From assembly GCA_001986395.2 (NCBI GenBank), contig MQVO02000004.1:186001-250000 (forward strand): a stretch of 64,000 nt of DNA, read 5' to 3'. Below, one piece after another: positions 48,616-59,514 of the stretch (position 1 is the first letter of the stretch; each line of letters starts with the position of its first letter). The notes under the pieces were generated by a model. That model saw nothing but the letters and a program-made list of their open reading frames with translations, was not told the DNA's origin and did no database searches. The position numbers and the translations under genes were made by a program. This stretch comes from Irpex lacteus (Eukaryota; Basidiomycota; Agaricomycetes; Polyporales; Irpicaceae).

Positions 48616-50707
48616 ATGCCACTCCCTATTACTCCAGTTGCTCGCTTCTTCAATCGGCACTGCGCTCCAGAACACAGCTGGCTCGATAGCTTGCCAAATG
48701 ACATCCTAGTCGACTCTATCTTCATCTATCTCGACGTAAAGGAGATATGTCGTTTGCGCAGGGTAAGTCCTATTGCGAATATCAACGGGATTTGCTCACA
48801 AAACTTCGATGCGAATCGCCAGGTCAGTAAGCTATACTACCATTTGACACATCATACCGTCATTTGGAAGCGACTCCTTCATTGGTCGGGTTTGCCGCTC
48901 CCTCCACTCCCACCCACCTCCCGCCACTCGCTTCAGAACCTTACTGGTCTTGAGGCAGAACGTCTCTTGACCCGAGCCCATTCCTTGGATAGGATATGGC
49001 GCTGCCATACACCTCTCTTTGATCCATGGAAGTTCAACGCGCAGCATTACGTCGCACATATGGTGTTGCTACCAGGAAGCCAGTACCTCGTGGCTACTGT
49101 TTCCGACTTCACGAGGCAAGACTGGTCGTTGGTAATCTATGTCTTGGATAGTCGATGGAATGTGGTGCCGATCGCTAGAATAGCTACGGGAACGAAAGGG
49201 TACCACTTGCAAGCCAAGTATCTTACGATCAATGGCGTACATGGCATTACCATCGCGTACGTGCGGCGGGACTGGAGAAAGAGAAAACATGGCAAGCGGG
49301 GGTGAGTATATAGATGCACCACATACCATCCGGAGTTCTGATTCTGAACTCTTGTAGGATTAACGTATCAGAGTACAGCGCTGACTACGCTATCGACGCG
49401 CCCTATCCACTCAAATATGAATGTGTCACCTTCCACGTCCCTTTGAGAGCCCTAGAAGAGCTCTGCGACCCTCGTTTCGTTCCAGGATCGAAAGAGTTCA
49501 TCGAACACGCGAGAAGCCTCCCACCGCCGTTCACACGTGTATCCCACATCCGCACTTCCAAGCCGCTTGGAACCTTGTCTCTGGATGATTTTGCGGGTCA
49601 TCCGCATCTCACACTCGTCCGATACCCACATGAGATCATTTTCAAACCTCTCAATGGGGGACCGACTTCTGTATTGAATCTCCTTCCTTACGCTGAATTC
49701 GTCGATCAAGTGAGTCTCTTCTTCAGCTGGAGTCTACGTCCTACTTAAGTCACAGCGTACATATAGCCACATGGAATTAAAGCTATACGCCCCCTACCTC
49801 AACAACAGCAAATTCTGATTGTCCGCGAGATACTTGTCCCCATGGGACGCAATCCATATCCAGTCACCGCCTTGGAACTGCAAGACATTCCAGTGAACAA
49901 GACCGGCATCGACATTATTTACGATCGAGAAACTGGCGACTCCGTCTTCTTATACGACGATCAATTCAATGAGATCTACGTCAGTGAACACGGCACGCCG
50001 AACTGGATCGACGAGTCTATCAACGCGTCCCTTCGCGACGACAGCACTAGTGAAAATCACGACGCGTTTAAGCCTCGACCGGTGAGCGTGTTCTGCAAGA
50101 CTATCATGCCCTCCATCGGTCTTCTGCGCATCACCTTCTATCCTCAACGCTGGACCTCGCAAGCTTTTCCCACTCCCAACCCAGAACTAAAGCTCCCTGT
50201 GGCTCACCAATGGCGGTACACCCTCATGTACTGTTCTCCGGTCCGTTTTGTCGAATGCCACGCCAACTGCCAATATCGTATCCTTCCCGGATCCTACAGA
50301 ACTCTGCTGTATACGGTTCCCTTGGATGACATCACGGACACCCCACCCGTCTTCGGATTCTTCAGATATCACGACCGAGAGCTATTCTCTGATCAACCTG
50401 AAGACCTTGAAGAGGAGAACATCGAGACGGATACAATGAGGAGACCAATCAGGAGGTTGCCCTTCAATTACGAGGGAACGAGGTTCTCGTGTGTGGCATG
50501 GGATGAGACGACAGGGAGGATATGTTTAGCACGGCCGGAGTCCACAGAACTATGGGTGATGGACTTCTCGAAGCGGCCTAAGGAAGGTTAGTTGGCTCTT
50601 TGCTTCTCTTGCATAACTCTGACTGACTATGGCTTATAGACTTCTTGGGAAGACGCATGCCGATGGCTGTAGAGCAGGATCATGGTATTTCTATGATGCT
50701 GGATTAA
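48616..50707 (+). CDS. F-box protein (divergent pair, member B)
   Basis: Exons 48616-48762, 48823-49301, 49358-49709, 49767-50586 and 50640-50707 sum to 622 codons (621 aa). The F-box is LPNDILVDSIFIYLDVKEICRLRRVSKLYYHLTHHTVIWKRLL. The body aligns with member A throughout: LTGLEAERLLTRAHSL, GSQYLVATVSD, PHLTLVRYPHEIIFKPLN and RILPGSYRTLLYTVP. The last exon encodes DFLGRRMPMAVEQDHGISMMLD. Four introns match those of member A; member A has one extra near its start. The pair is an inverted duplication with clear sequence divergence. Both copies look intact. Confidence 0.82.
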
Positions 50708-50967
50708 GTAATGAGATTAATGAGACTCGGACGATATTTCTGGCCTAAATAACGGCCTCAAATATATTGGTAGCTCGCTTTCTGTAGCACTATTAATACA
50801 GCATTACAGGAAGTAGTCATGCCCCATACCAGACCGAGTGACAGTAAATAAGGTGGTTCTCCGGCCAGAGACGCCCGCGTACAAATTTTGGCATGGAGTG
50901 CGGTCCGAGCGCTGAAATCATTTAATTGCCGGTTGAGGCAGGTTTGCACAAACACCTCCATCTCACC

Positions 50968-53900
50968 ATGGTTGTCCAGCTCGAGCACGAAGATGACAGC
51001 TCACTTCCACCACGCAAGAAAGTTAGGACCGAGCCCACAAAACGAAAATCTACCAAAGAACCTCGCTTATTTGCTCCCTTCCGCGCTCTTGGCTTGATCA
51101 CAAACCATGTTCCGTTCGTGCTGCAGACAAGGTCTTACAAGGGTGCCGCGGATGGTCCCTCGTTGCATCTAGTTACATGTCTGGGAAGGTCATGGGCGAT
51201 GTGGGAAGGCGGAAAGATGACTCTACAGTTCGTTGGTACGTCAACCACTACTCGTTTGTGAGATGCAGTGGACTGGAATACTTTTCTTTAGGTCCCGATG
51301 CAAATGAACCTATCACTTCATTAGCCATGGAAGGAAAGGCAGTATGGACTGCATCTGGCACCGATGCTATCAAATATATGCGAGGCAAAGAGGTGCGTAC
51401 TGTTATGCTGCAGTAACTGCAAGGTCTTTAACGCACTGCAGGTCGCCCGTCTCTCAAATCCTCTAAGCGTCCCCTTGGCTTCCATTCTCATATTTGGTAG
51501 TCAACTATTGGCACTATCTGAAGATGGCACAAAAATGTTTGTATGGAGTACGACAGATGGAGGTACGTATCAAACTGGACTGTTTCAATGTTACACCTAA
51601 CTCGAGCAACGTAACAGAACTCCAGTCTTCCATACAATTTGAACCTGGCTTCACTGCGACAACTATTCTTCACCCCGCGACATATCTCAACAAAATCCTC
51701 GTCGGAAGCAGCCAGGGCTCCTTGCAACTATGGAACATACGCACACAGTATGTCTCACATTCTCTATAGCCTCAGCACGTCGCTCAACGCCTCACCTCAG
51801 AACATGTATCCACAAATTTTCCACCTCTTCTCTTCTCACTTCACCATCTGGCTCCCAAGACGGCTCCTCGGTCGCTATAACCGCGCTATCCCAGTCACCT
51901 GCAATTGACGTGGTTGGTGTCGGCTTCGCGAGTGGGGAGATATCCGTGTATGACATCCGTATGGACGAACGACTCCTGCGAATGAAGATGCAGGACGGGG
52001 CTATCAGAGCACTTAGCTTCCGTACCGGTAAGCTCATGAACTGCCAGCTTCAGAACTACTATCAACCGAGGTGTACACAGATGGCCACCCCATTCTCGCT
52101 ACGGCATCTGCCAATGGACATATTGCACTCTGGGACTTAAATGCCGGAGGAAGACTTTTACATCTCGTTAGAGGTGCACACGATGGGGCTATCACTGCGA
52201 TAGAATGGGTGCCAGGCCAGCCACTCTTGGTCAGCTCAGGCGAAGACAACAGCGTCAAGGTGAGTAGTAAGATGTGCGAATGTGGGCGAGTCTGTACTCA
52301 ATACCTTTGCAGCAATGGGTCTTTGATTCTCCGACTGCGGCCCCTCGGTTGTTGAAGTTCAGGTCCGGGCATCATGCACCTCCTCATTTGGTGAGATATT
52401 ATGGGGAGGATGGGAAGCAGCTATTGACAGCCTCGAGGGATCGAAGTTTGAGATGTACTAGTGTTGTCCGGGACTCGAGAAGTTTCGAGCTCAGCCAAGG
52501 TACTCGCTTTTATCTCTGACTGCCCGTCATTGTATACTGAAGTTATATTATAGGATCACTAGCGAAGAAGGCTTCCAACCTTTCGATTCCTGTCGCATCA
52601 CTCAAACTTCCCCCTATAGCGACTATATCATTCTCGACGACTCGGACAAAAGACTGGGACGACATTCTCACAGGCCACATCGACGAGACGTTCGCTCGAT
52701 CATGGTCGATGAAAGACAAAAAACTTGGAAAGCACACGTTTGCTGTTACGAGTGAAGGCAAGAAGGGCGCTGTACCAGGTTCTGTGAAGGTACGTAGACT
52801 ACACCATCCGCGATCGAGCAAATCTATATAACATATTCTTGTTTCATTATATAGGCTACCTGTATCTCTGCTTGTGGAAACTTTGGTATCGCATCTTCCT
52901 CGACGGGTGCAATACACATGTACAACATGCAATCAGGGACAAAACGCAAGTCATTTGATGTCGGGGCCGTCCCAGATGGTGTCCCGAACGGATCAAGTAC
53001 GAAACGGAATCAGCGTTGCGTGACCGGGTTGGCCAGTGACGCGTTGAATCGAACGTTAATCGCCAGTACACTCGACGGGACTGTGAACGTGCGTTCAGGT
53101 ACCGTTTCGTTTACAACGAGTCGGTTACTAACTACACATATGTTTGTACATGCAGTTCTTCGACTTCCACACCGCGGAGCTGCAATGCACTGTCGTGTTA
53201 CCCTCGGCAGCCGTGTCGATATCTTTGCACAGGGACAGTGGTCTTCTCGCTGTCATATGCGACGACCTGGTAGTTCGAGTATTGGATATTGAAACGCAGC
53301 GCTTGGTAAGAGAGCTAAGCGGGTTTAGAAGCAGGGTGTTAGATATTGTACGTTTATGCACTATCATCTAAGCAGTCATATTACCAAGAAAGCTGACATC
53401 TTGTGCAAGACTTTCTCTCCCGACGCACGATGGATCGTCACGACATCCCTAGACTCTATCATCCGCACGTTTGACGTCCCAACCGGTCAACTGATTGACG
53501 CTTTCAGGACGGCAAGCGTTGCTACGAGTGTTAGCTTCTCGCCAACAAACGACTTTCTCGCGACATCACACGTTGACAGCGTTGGTGTTTACCTATGGTA
53601 TGATTTATTCGTCTCAGAATGAACGGACTGAGCTAATGGGCGTGTTAGGGCGAATCGTGCACAGTATTCCGAGGTATCTTTCCACAGCATACCGGACGAA
53701 GAAGTCGCCGATGTTTCTCTTCCGTCTGTGCAAGGAGAGGCTGAGGACGAAGGTATGCATACCACTTCATACGCTTTTCGCACATCAAACTCATTGTTCA
53801 TGCAGCGCTTGAAGCACTCTCTGCGCTCACGGTGAACGAGACTCCGCAGGACGTATTTACTACGCCTCCACAGTTGGACGGCGATCTAGTCACTTTAACT

Positions 53901-54642
53901 CTATTGCCTCGAGCACGGTGGCAGACCTTGCTTAATATCGAAGTTATCCAGGTAAGTATCCCTTGTTGTTATTTTCCATGCCTGCTCATCTAAACGACTG
54001 TGCTATCTTAATCTGTTTAGCAACGAAACAAACCAAAAGAGCCTCCCAAGCAGCCTGAGAAGGCTCCTTTCTTTTTGCCGACGTTGCCCGGTGTTGAACA
54101 GCGGTTCGACGTTGCACAGGTCCAAGCCCAGCAAAAACAGAGGGAAGAAGAGGCGAAGAAGAGAAAAGAGACTCGAAGGTTGGAGAAGACAGCTGCAGAG
54201 TCGGAGAGTGTGTTTGTGCAGAAGCTGAGAGCCGAAGCTCCTGAAGGAGACTGTGAGTATTACCGAAATATATCGATGCCCAGCGCCCCCATGTCAACTG
54301 CTAACGTCGCGTTCTGCAGACGAAGGATTCTACAGCTACGTCAAAACGCTCTCTCCAGCTGCCATAGACCTCGAACTCCGCTCGCTCGTCACCCTCGACC
54401 TACAACGCCTGTTCCTCACCGCGCTTATCCAGCGGCTAAGGTCCCGTCGCGACTTTGAAGCTGTGCAAACCTTCGAGAACGTATTCTTGAGAATGCATGG
54501 AGACGTGTTGGTCGCCAACGGAGATGAAGTCGGCGACGAGTTGAGGAGACTGAAGGAGGTACAGAGGGTAGAAAGTGAGCGGGTGCTAGAGTTATTGGCG
54601 AAGTCGTTGGGAACCTTGGGTTTCGTGAAGGAGGTCCTGTGA
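50968..54642 (+). CDS. UTP21: U3 snoRNP protein Utp21 (WDR36 homologue)
   Basis: A subunit of the small-subunit processome (UtpB complex), needed for 18S pre-rRNA processing in the nucleolus. About 14 exons. After a basic N-terminus (KKVRTEPTKRKSTKEPRLFAPFRALG) come many WD40 repeats, for example ILATASANGHIALWDL, LLTASRDRSLR and WIVTTSLDSIIRTFDVPTGQLID. The C-terminal Utp21-specific domain runs from PFFLPTLPGVEQRFDV through a charged coiled-coil (QQKQREEEAKKRKETRRLEK) to the all-helical end LLAKSLGTLGFVKEVL. The start at 50968 is the Met directly before the basic region. No frame defect was seen. Confidence 0.9.
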
Positions 54643-54812
54643 TTGTCTATGGTATACTTGGTCTATACTTCGTTTTGAATTGGAGAACTGATGCACCGAG
54701 TGCTATGCATGAACGTGTCTTTCGAGCTCATTGATTGTTGCAGGTACTGCGGCTGATACGTATCGTTAGCGTGGGTGCAGCATCATGATCGTTTCGCGTC
54801 TAATGCGATTAT

Positions 54813-55574
54813 ATGACCTTCACTGATCCGTTACCCCACTCATCTGTCTCCATCCCTCCCACCATGCAGTACTCAGCGAGCTCAGTGCGGACAAGAAAGC
54901 CTCCTCCTCCTCCATTGCGGAGACAGTTTGATGACTCGACATCTCGCGCGTCGCCCTCGACTGAAGTACATGGCGGCGCGGATGAACACATCGACTGGAT
55001 AAACCTTTCAGAAAGAGACAAAGAGGCTTTGTTCAACGAATTAGACGAATTCTTTGCATCTCACTACCAGGGTAGGCTACCGACTCGGGTAGCCCAGGAG
55101 GACGAGCTGGTCGCCTCTCCTCTTGCAGCGCCGGAGAGCTTGGAAGACGCCACAGAAGGACTGGAACTTGCCAGTTCTCCGCCTTCTCCTCCGATGCGCA
55201 GAGTCCCGCCACCACCTCCCTCTTCGCAACCACGACTCACGCAGATTGCTCCACGTCCTCCACGTCCTCCGCGCCCTCCACGCCAGCCTATCGCAAAGCT
55301 CGCTCCTACGGCAGCGAGTGTGTTAATGGCACGTTCGCCTTCCTTACCGCCTCCAGCTGCTCCGCCAAAACCTGTTCCGCGACCATCATCTGTATACGGC
55401 AGGTCCCAGTCGACGGCTGAGACGCCTACTCTTTCTGCGTCCCCGCGAAAGGTCCCTCCACTATTCACGAGGTTGCCGAAACCGTCGTACCTACAGTCTA
55501 CTCCATCCGTTGATATGTCCTCAAGGCCTGCCCCGCCGGTCCCTGCTAATAGACAAAGTAGCAGCAGATACTAA
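54813..55574 (+). CDS. Proline-rich protein with SH3-ligand-like motifs
   Basis: A single-exon gene of 253 aa, unusual in this intron-rich window. The N-terminal part includes a short acidic/helical stretch (ERDKEALFNELDEFFASHY). The rest is Pro/Ser-rich and probably disordered: KPPPPPLRRQF, RRVPPPPPSSQPR, the triple RPP repeat RPPRPPRPPRQP, and RPAPPVPANRQ near the end. Such PxxP stretches next to Arg are typical SH3 ligands, so a cytoskeletal or endocytic adaptor role is possible. A second in-frame Met lies 17 codons in. No enzymatic domain is visible. Confidence 0.6.
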   Translation: MTFTDPLPHSSVSIPPTMQYSASSVRTRKPPPPPLRRQFDDSTSRASPSTEVHGGADEHIDWINLSERDKEALFNELDEFFASHYQGRLPTRVAQEDELVASPLAAPESLEDATEGLELASSPPSPPMRRVPPPPPSSQPRLTQIAPRPPRPPRPPRQPIAKLAPTAASVLMARSPSLPPPAAPPKPVPRPSSVYGRSQSTAETPTLSASPRKVPPLFTRLPKPSYLQSTPSVDMSSRPAPPVPANRQSSSRY

Positions 55575-56080
55575 TTCCTGTTCATGCTGGAGATGACTGA
55601 TAGTTTTGGTAAAAGTTCTTCCTCATAAGTTTTGCTGCACTGCTGAGCCATCCTTTGTCTGTATACTCTAGAATGCCGCCATGTACGCATACGTATACTC
55701 GTGTCAATTGATGCGTCACTTGGCGGTTCCTTCATGCTCCTTCACTTCATACTTCTTTCACCCGTTGCTGAGTTGAACATACTTAACGCAGCACATCATA
55801 TTCACTCGACGAGCATAGTACCCGTGAACCCTATCGCAGAATGCGTACAACACACTTTGTCTCTACGAGGCAGACAAAGCGGTTACGGGCATATTTTTAC
55901 TCCAAGATCGGTTTCCAACCAAACTCGCCACTGCACATTGCAATGAACTCATTTTCAGGCAAATCTGTCTACGATTATTATACGATAACACGAAAAATCA
56001 CCGCCATGACTCAAGAATGTGTTCATCTAGACCTTGATGCTTCTGTGGACATTACATGCGCAAATGCTCCGGGTCACCGG
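55575..56080. other. Convergent intergenic region
   Basis: Lies between the proline-rich gene (plus) and the proteasome gene (minus). Nothing recognised. Confidence 0.5.
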
Positions 56081-57314
56081 TCAGGGACTGTCACCATCCG
56101 TAGTAGAGGCTGCGAGAGGAGGGTTCGCAGAGCTCTTGCCCTCCGCGCGCGATTCGTAGCCATAACCGACTCCGTTCGGCCCCTCGTCGTGCATCTTCGA
56201 GATATCGTAGTTGCCTGTGCCTGTTCATGAGATCAACCCATGGAACATGAATTTGAACAACGTACCGATGAATTTCCAACCGTCTTCCTTGACGTGGTAG
56301 AGGTTGATTGAGTTGCCCGAGTACGAGTCGCGATACCCAGCGGCATAGATGCTCCTCCGCCCAAGCTCGAGTGCCTCCTCATCCGTCAGATCCCACCGGT
56401 ATTCTTGATCAAGAACACCATAGGCAAACGTGCTTCCTGACCCTACTGAGAACAAATCGCCTTTCATACGTGTACCGTCAGAGTCCACATAATATACTGC
56501 TGGCCCCTAAAGAGCTGCTCAGTAATGAGCGGCACGTAGTCTCTCGCAAGAACTTACCGTCTTGTCCCAACCACAGATCATAGTTCCCATCCCGAGGCCC
56601 ATACCTTTGTAACTGTAGACAAGGTTGCTGAGAAATTTACTTGCAGCCGCCACGGAGATGCGTTCCTTGTTTCGAAGCTCGTGCAAGCGACACTGCATGC
56701 CAAGGTATGTCTCCCAGTACTGACAATCGCCTGCATTACCGTAAATATATTGACTTACAACAAGATGAAAGGACTGGACACACCGGCTGTCCCAGCTAAG
56801 GTACCAAGTAAGTACGGGTTGATCTCTATAACCTTCTTCACAGTGCCCGAGGCTAATAAAGGTGATAAGAGTCAGTAAAAGTACATAATTTGATGTAAGA
56901 CCTCGTACCGATGTAGCTCCCCGCCGTTGCCCTTGAATCCACCGCAACAATGACACCCCCTTGATACCTGAACGCGAGCGTAGTTGTACCGTGGTTAATC
57001 TTGATTCTGCACGATGGGTCGACGCGATCGTCGGTGTGCAGTCTTAAGAACGCTGTAGGCTGATAGATAGTGAGAGTGTGCGACATATCAGTCATACAGC
57101 TTGATGATAGTGAAATCGGTGGATATGCAAGACATACGTCGGGCACAGAAGGGACAGTGAACGTCGGCAATCCATTCGCCGCGGTAGCGAAGCCTCCTTG
57201 GGATCCCCACATCACGCTGCCACCACCGCCGTTCTCCTCCTCTAACATTGCTTTTGCCCGACGGATTTCCGCAGAGCCATTGTTGTTGGAGAAGCGATCA
57301 ACGAAATCGTTCAT
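56081..57314 (-). CDS. PRE2: 20S proteasome subunit beta5 (chymotrypsin-like)
   Basis: A catalytic beta-type subunit of the proteasome core. The propeptide ([21 protein letters not shown] onwards) is followed by the processing site Gly|Thr in NHGTTTLAF, giving the N-terminal catalytic Thr of the mature enzyme. The partner residues are in place: Asp in VDSRATAG and Lys in [41 protein letters not shown] and [14 protein letters not shown] are diagnostic of beta5. About six exons. The tail after [11 protein letters not shown] is Ser/Ala-rich. An in-frame Met further upstream would add about 33 hydrophobic/Ser-rich residues and is less likely. Confidence 0.93.
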
Positions 57315-57475
57315 GTCGGTTACTGTCCTGGAGCAAGGGGGAAGGGGGAAGTCAGAGGAGGAGGGCGAGATATGGGTGGAGAGAGAAAGCGGGACGTATA
57401 TATGTACCCACAAGGAGGTGACGCGGCCATGAAACTAGTCAAGTGATTGTCGTGTATCTGCGGGAGGAGGTGTAG

Positions 57476-57499
57476 ACGCGTATGCGCATGAGTACGCGT
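57476..57499. promoter_or_regulatory. Paired ACGCGT elements upstream of beta5
   Basis: Two exact ACGCGT hexamers 18 bp apart, about 160-185 bp upstream of the proteasome beta5 ATG. The hexamer is the MluI cell-cycle box bound by MBF-type factors in ascomycetes; its use here is inferred. Confidence 0.35.
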
Positions 57500-58549
57500 A
57501 AGTCTATGCATGCGTAAGCTTTCTGGGATCTAAATGATGAAAAATATAAGTATGATCACGTCTTGATAAACACTGGATCTCACGTTATAAGGGTTGGTGG
57601 GGCATGCGGCGTGGTGACTGTTCGAGGAAAATAATGAACCATAAGATTAGTACGGCAGTTGGGATCTGCAGACGGTCGCACCTATCGTTCCATTATGACG
57701 AAGAGAACCAGCCTGAGTCAATTAGAATTTTGCGGTGCGTAGAGTATATTCTGGGCCGGCGCAGACGCTGCATGTTTTACTACTTTACTAGATGAGATGC
57801 AGCGGTTCACAGAGTGAAAGAAACAACAGGATGCATACCGCTGTATACTATCACCTGTTCCAGTGACTTGCCAATGAGTGTCCAGTTGTAAGCTCCAAAA
57901 GCTAGCACAAAGATTAATGAATAAGTTTACGTATACCGCACCTTACAGGCCTCGCCCGGTGGAAGTAATGCAAGCACACCAGGCATAATACAACTATCGT
58001 TCCTTCATTCGTATCATACTGTCACTGGCAGTATCCCAACCCGGCCAAATGCGGGCAAATCTGTATGACACACACGGCGGCAGGTTTGATGTGGGTAGAG
58101 TATCAGTAGACTCGTTCCACTTCAAACCGAGGGCTTAAAACGTGCGCACGCGATGTTATGATAGTAAACGTTGAGTGACTTACATAGTAGAAACAATGAA
58201 GTCCACGGAACGGCAACTGTACTCGCTGGCGTCAAAAGTTTGTCCAAAGGCGTCGACGATGCACCGCGAGAGATCGTGTCAACGGATTGCTCAGAAAATA
58301 TTCGTGAATGGTTGGTAGGCCATTCATAATATTTCAGCGTAGAAATTAGAGCAGTTGATACTGATGTTCTCTCACAACGAATATTTTTGTAATAATGAGA
58401 AAATCCATCTTTTCTTGTGGGTCAATAGTCGCAACAGTTTTAATGTGATAAATACGATTATGATGTCAGCAGCTCATACAAAAAATATCAGACAATAACT
58501 CGAGAGTACCGAGGTACTATACCCTCGTCATTGTGCAGACTTTCACGCT

Positions 58550-58572
58550 TTTTGGCGCCTGATGCGCCAAAA
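58550..58572. repeat. Perfect 9-bp hairpin
   Basis: TTTTGGCGC, a five-base loop ctgat, then GCGCCAAAA. Each arm contains TTTGGCGC, which matches the E2F-type consensus. Confidence 0.6.
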
Positions 58573-58969
58573 CCGCCCGTCGAAGGCCATCTTGTCAAAA
58601 TTCTCATGCGTGCGTAGTGAATCTTAAATTCATGACACTTTACGGGCATACTACAGGGGTCTTACTGGTTGCATCAAAAACCTTTCAGACACTATTATTT
58701 AGTTCCTACATAATTATGTCCATCACAAGATGGACGTCATAATAGGCAACTTGTGCAGCCCAGAGCGAGGTCCAGGAAGGACCTGGCAGTCTAGTTTTTG
58801 GTGTACAAGATTTATATGCATGTAAAAGTATACTACATTAAATTTGAGATTATAGACGGTTTTCCGGTTGCTGAGCATCGTCACGAGCATACAAATACGA
58901 TTGGACATACTTTTGACGCCAGCGAGTATTATGAACTAGGTTTCCCACGGTCCATGTGGCACTAATCGC

Positions 58970-59330
58970 TTGTTGTGATATTACTCAGCCAAACAAGACC
59001 AAAGCCCGCCCGACTCACTTGTAGATGACTCGTCGCTCGATCGACGTTATGACTTCATTAGATATTAGATCTCGTCTTTTGTGGTATTATTCATAGATTA
59101 TTCATATCTCACTCAGCTCGCCTCCTATCTTACAAATAGCTACGAATTCTCTAGAATACTTGTACTTATATAAACCTCCAATTCATCCAGCGAGAACCTC
59201 AGAATTCTCTCGCTCGCTTCTCCGCAATCGACCGAACGCTCGTAGAAGTGAGTGAAACCTCACTTGATCAAGTGAGGGGTCTAGCTAACCTTCTCACGTC
59301 CATTCTCTACAAGTTCTCACACCCGAAGTT
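58970..59330 (+). mobile_element. Probable 5' LTR and leader of the Ty3/gypsy element (ends approximate)
   Basis: The stretch upstream of gag-pol has a TATATAAA box at 59167-59174, as expected for LTR-driven transcription. A TG-starting sequence near 58974 could be the left edge. The matching 3' LTR lies outside the window, so neither end can be fixed, and no standard tRNA primer-binding site was recognised. Confidence 0.35.
59258..59277. repeat. Perfect 20-bp palindrome in the retrotransposon leader
   Basis: The 20 bases from 59258 equal their own reverse complement, with the centre TTGATCAA. They lie about 240 bp before the gag start codon. Confidence 0.85.
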
Positions 59331-59514
59331 CCCTATCAGCATCACCGTCAAGTTATCGCGATCGCTTGTGTACTTAGGTACGCACCGAGAAGGCCTATAC
59401 GCTCGACGTCCCGAGCCCTAGTCTACAAGAGACATCTTCGCACTCAGAGGTACCGCCGTTTTCGCGCGCCGTATATCAGTATCCCGGTCCTAACGTGCAC
59501 TTGTTCCATCAGCA

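Larger units (their letters stand above)
57315..58970. other. AT-rich intergenic region with palindromes
   Basis: About 1.6 kb with no recognisable gene. The proteasome promoter lies at its left end, including two ACGCGT hexamers at 57476-57481 and 57494-57499. The part from about 58300 on is AT-rich and carries short hairpins, notably at 58550-58572. It ends near the presumed left LTR of the retrotransposon. Confidence 0.5.
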
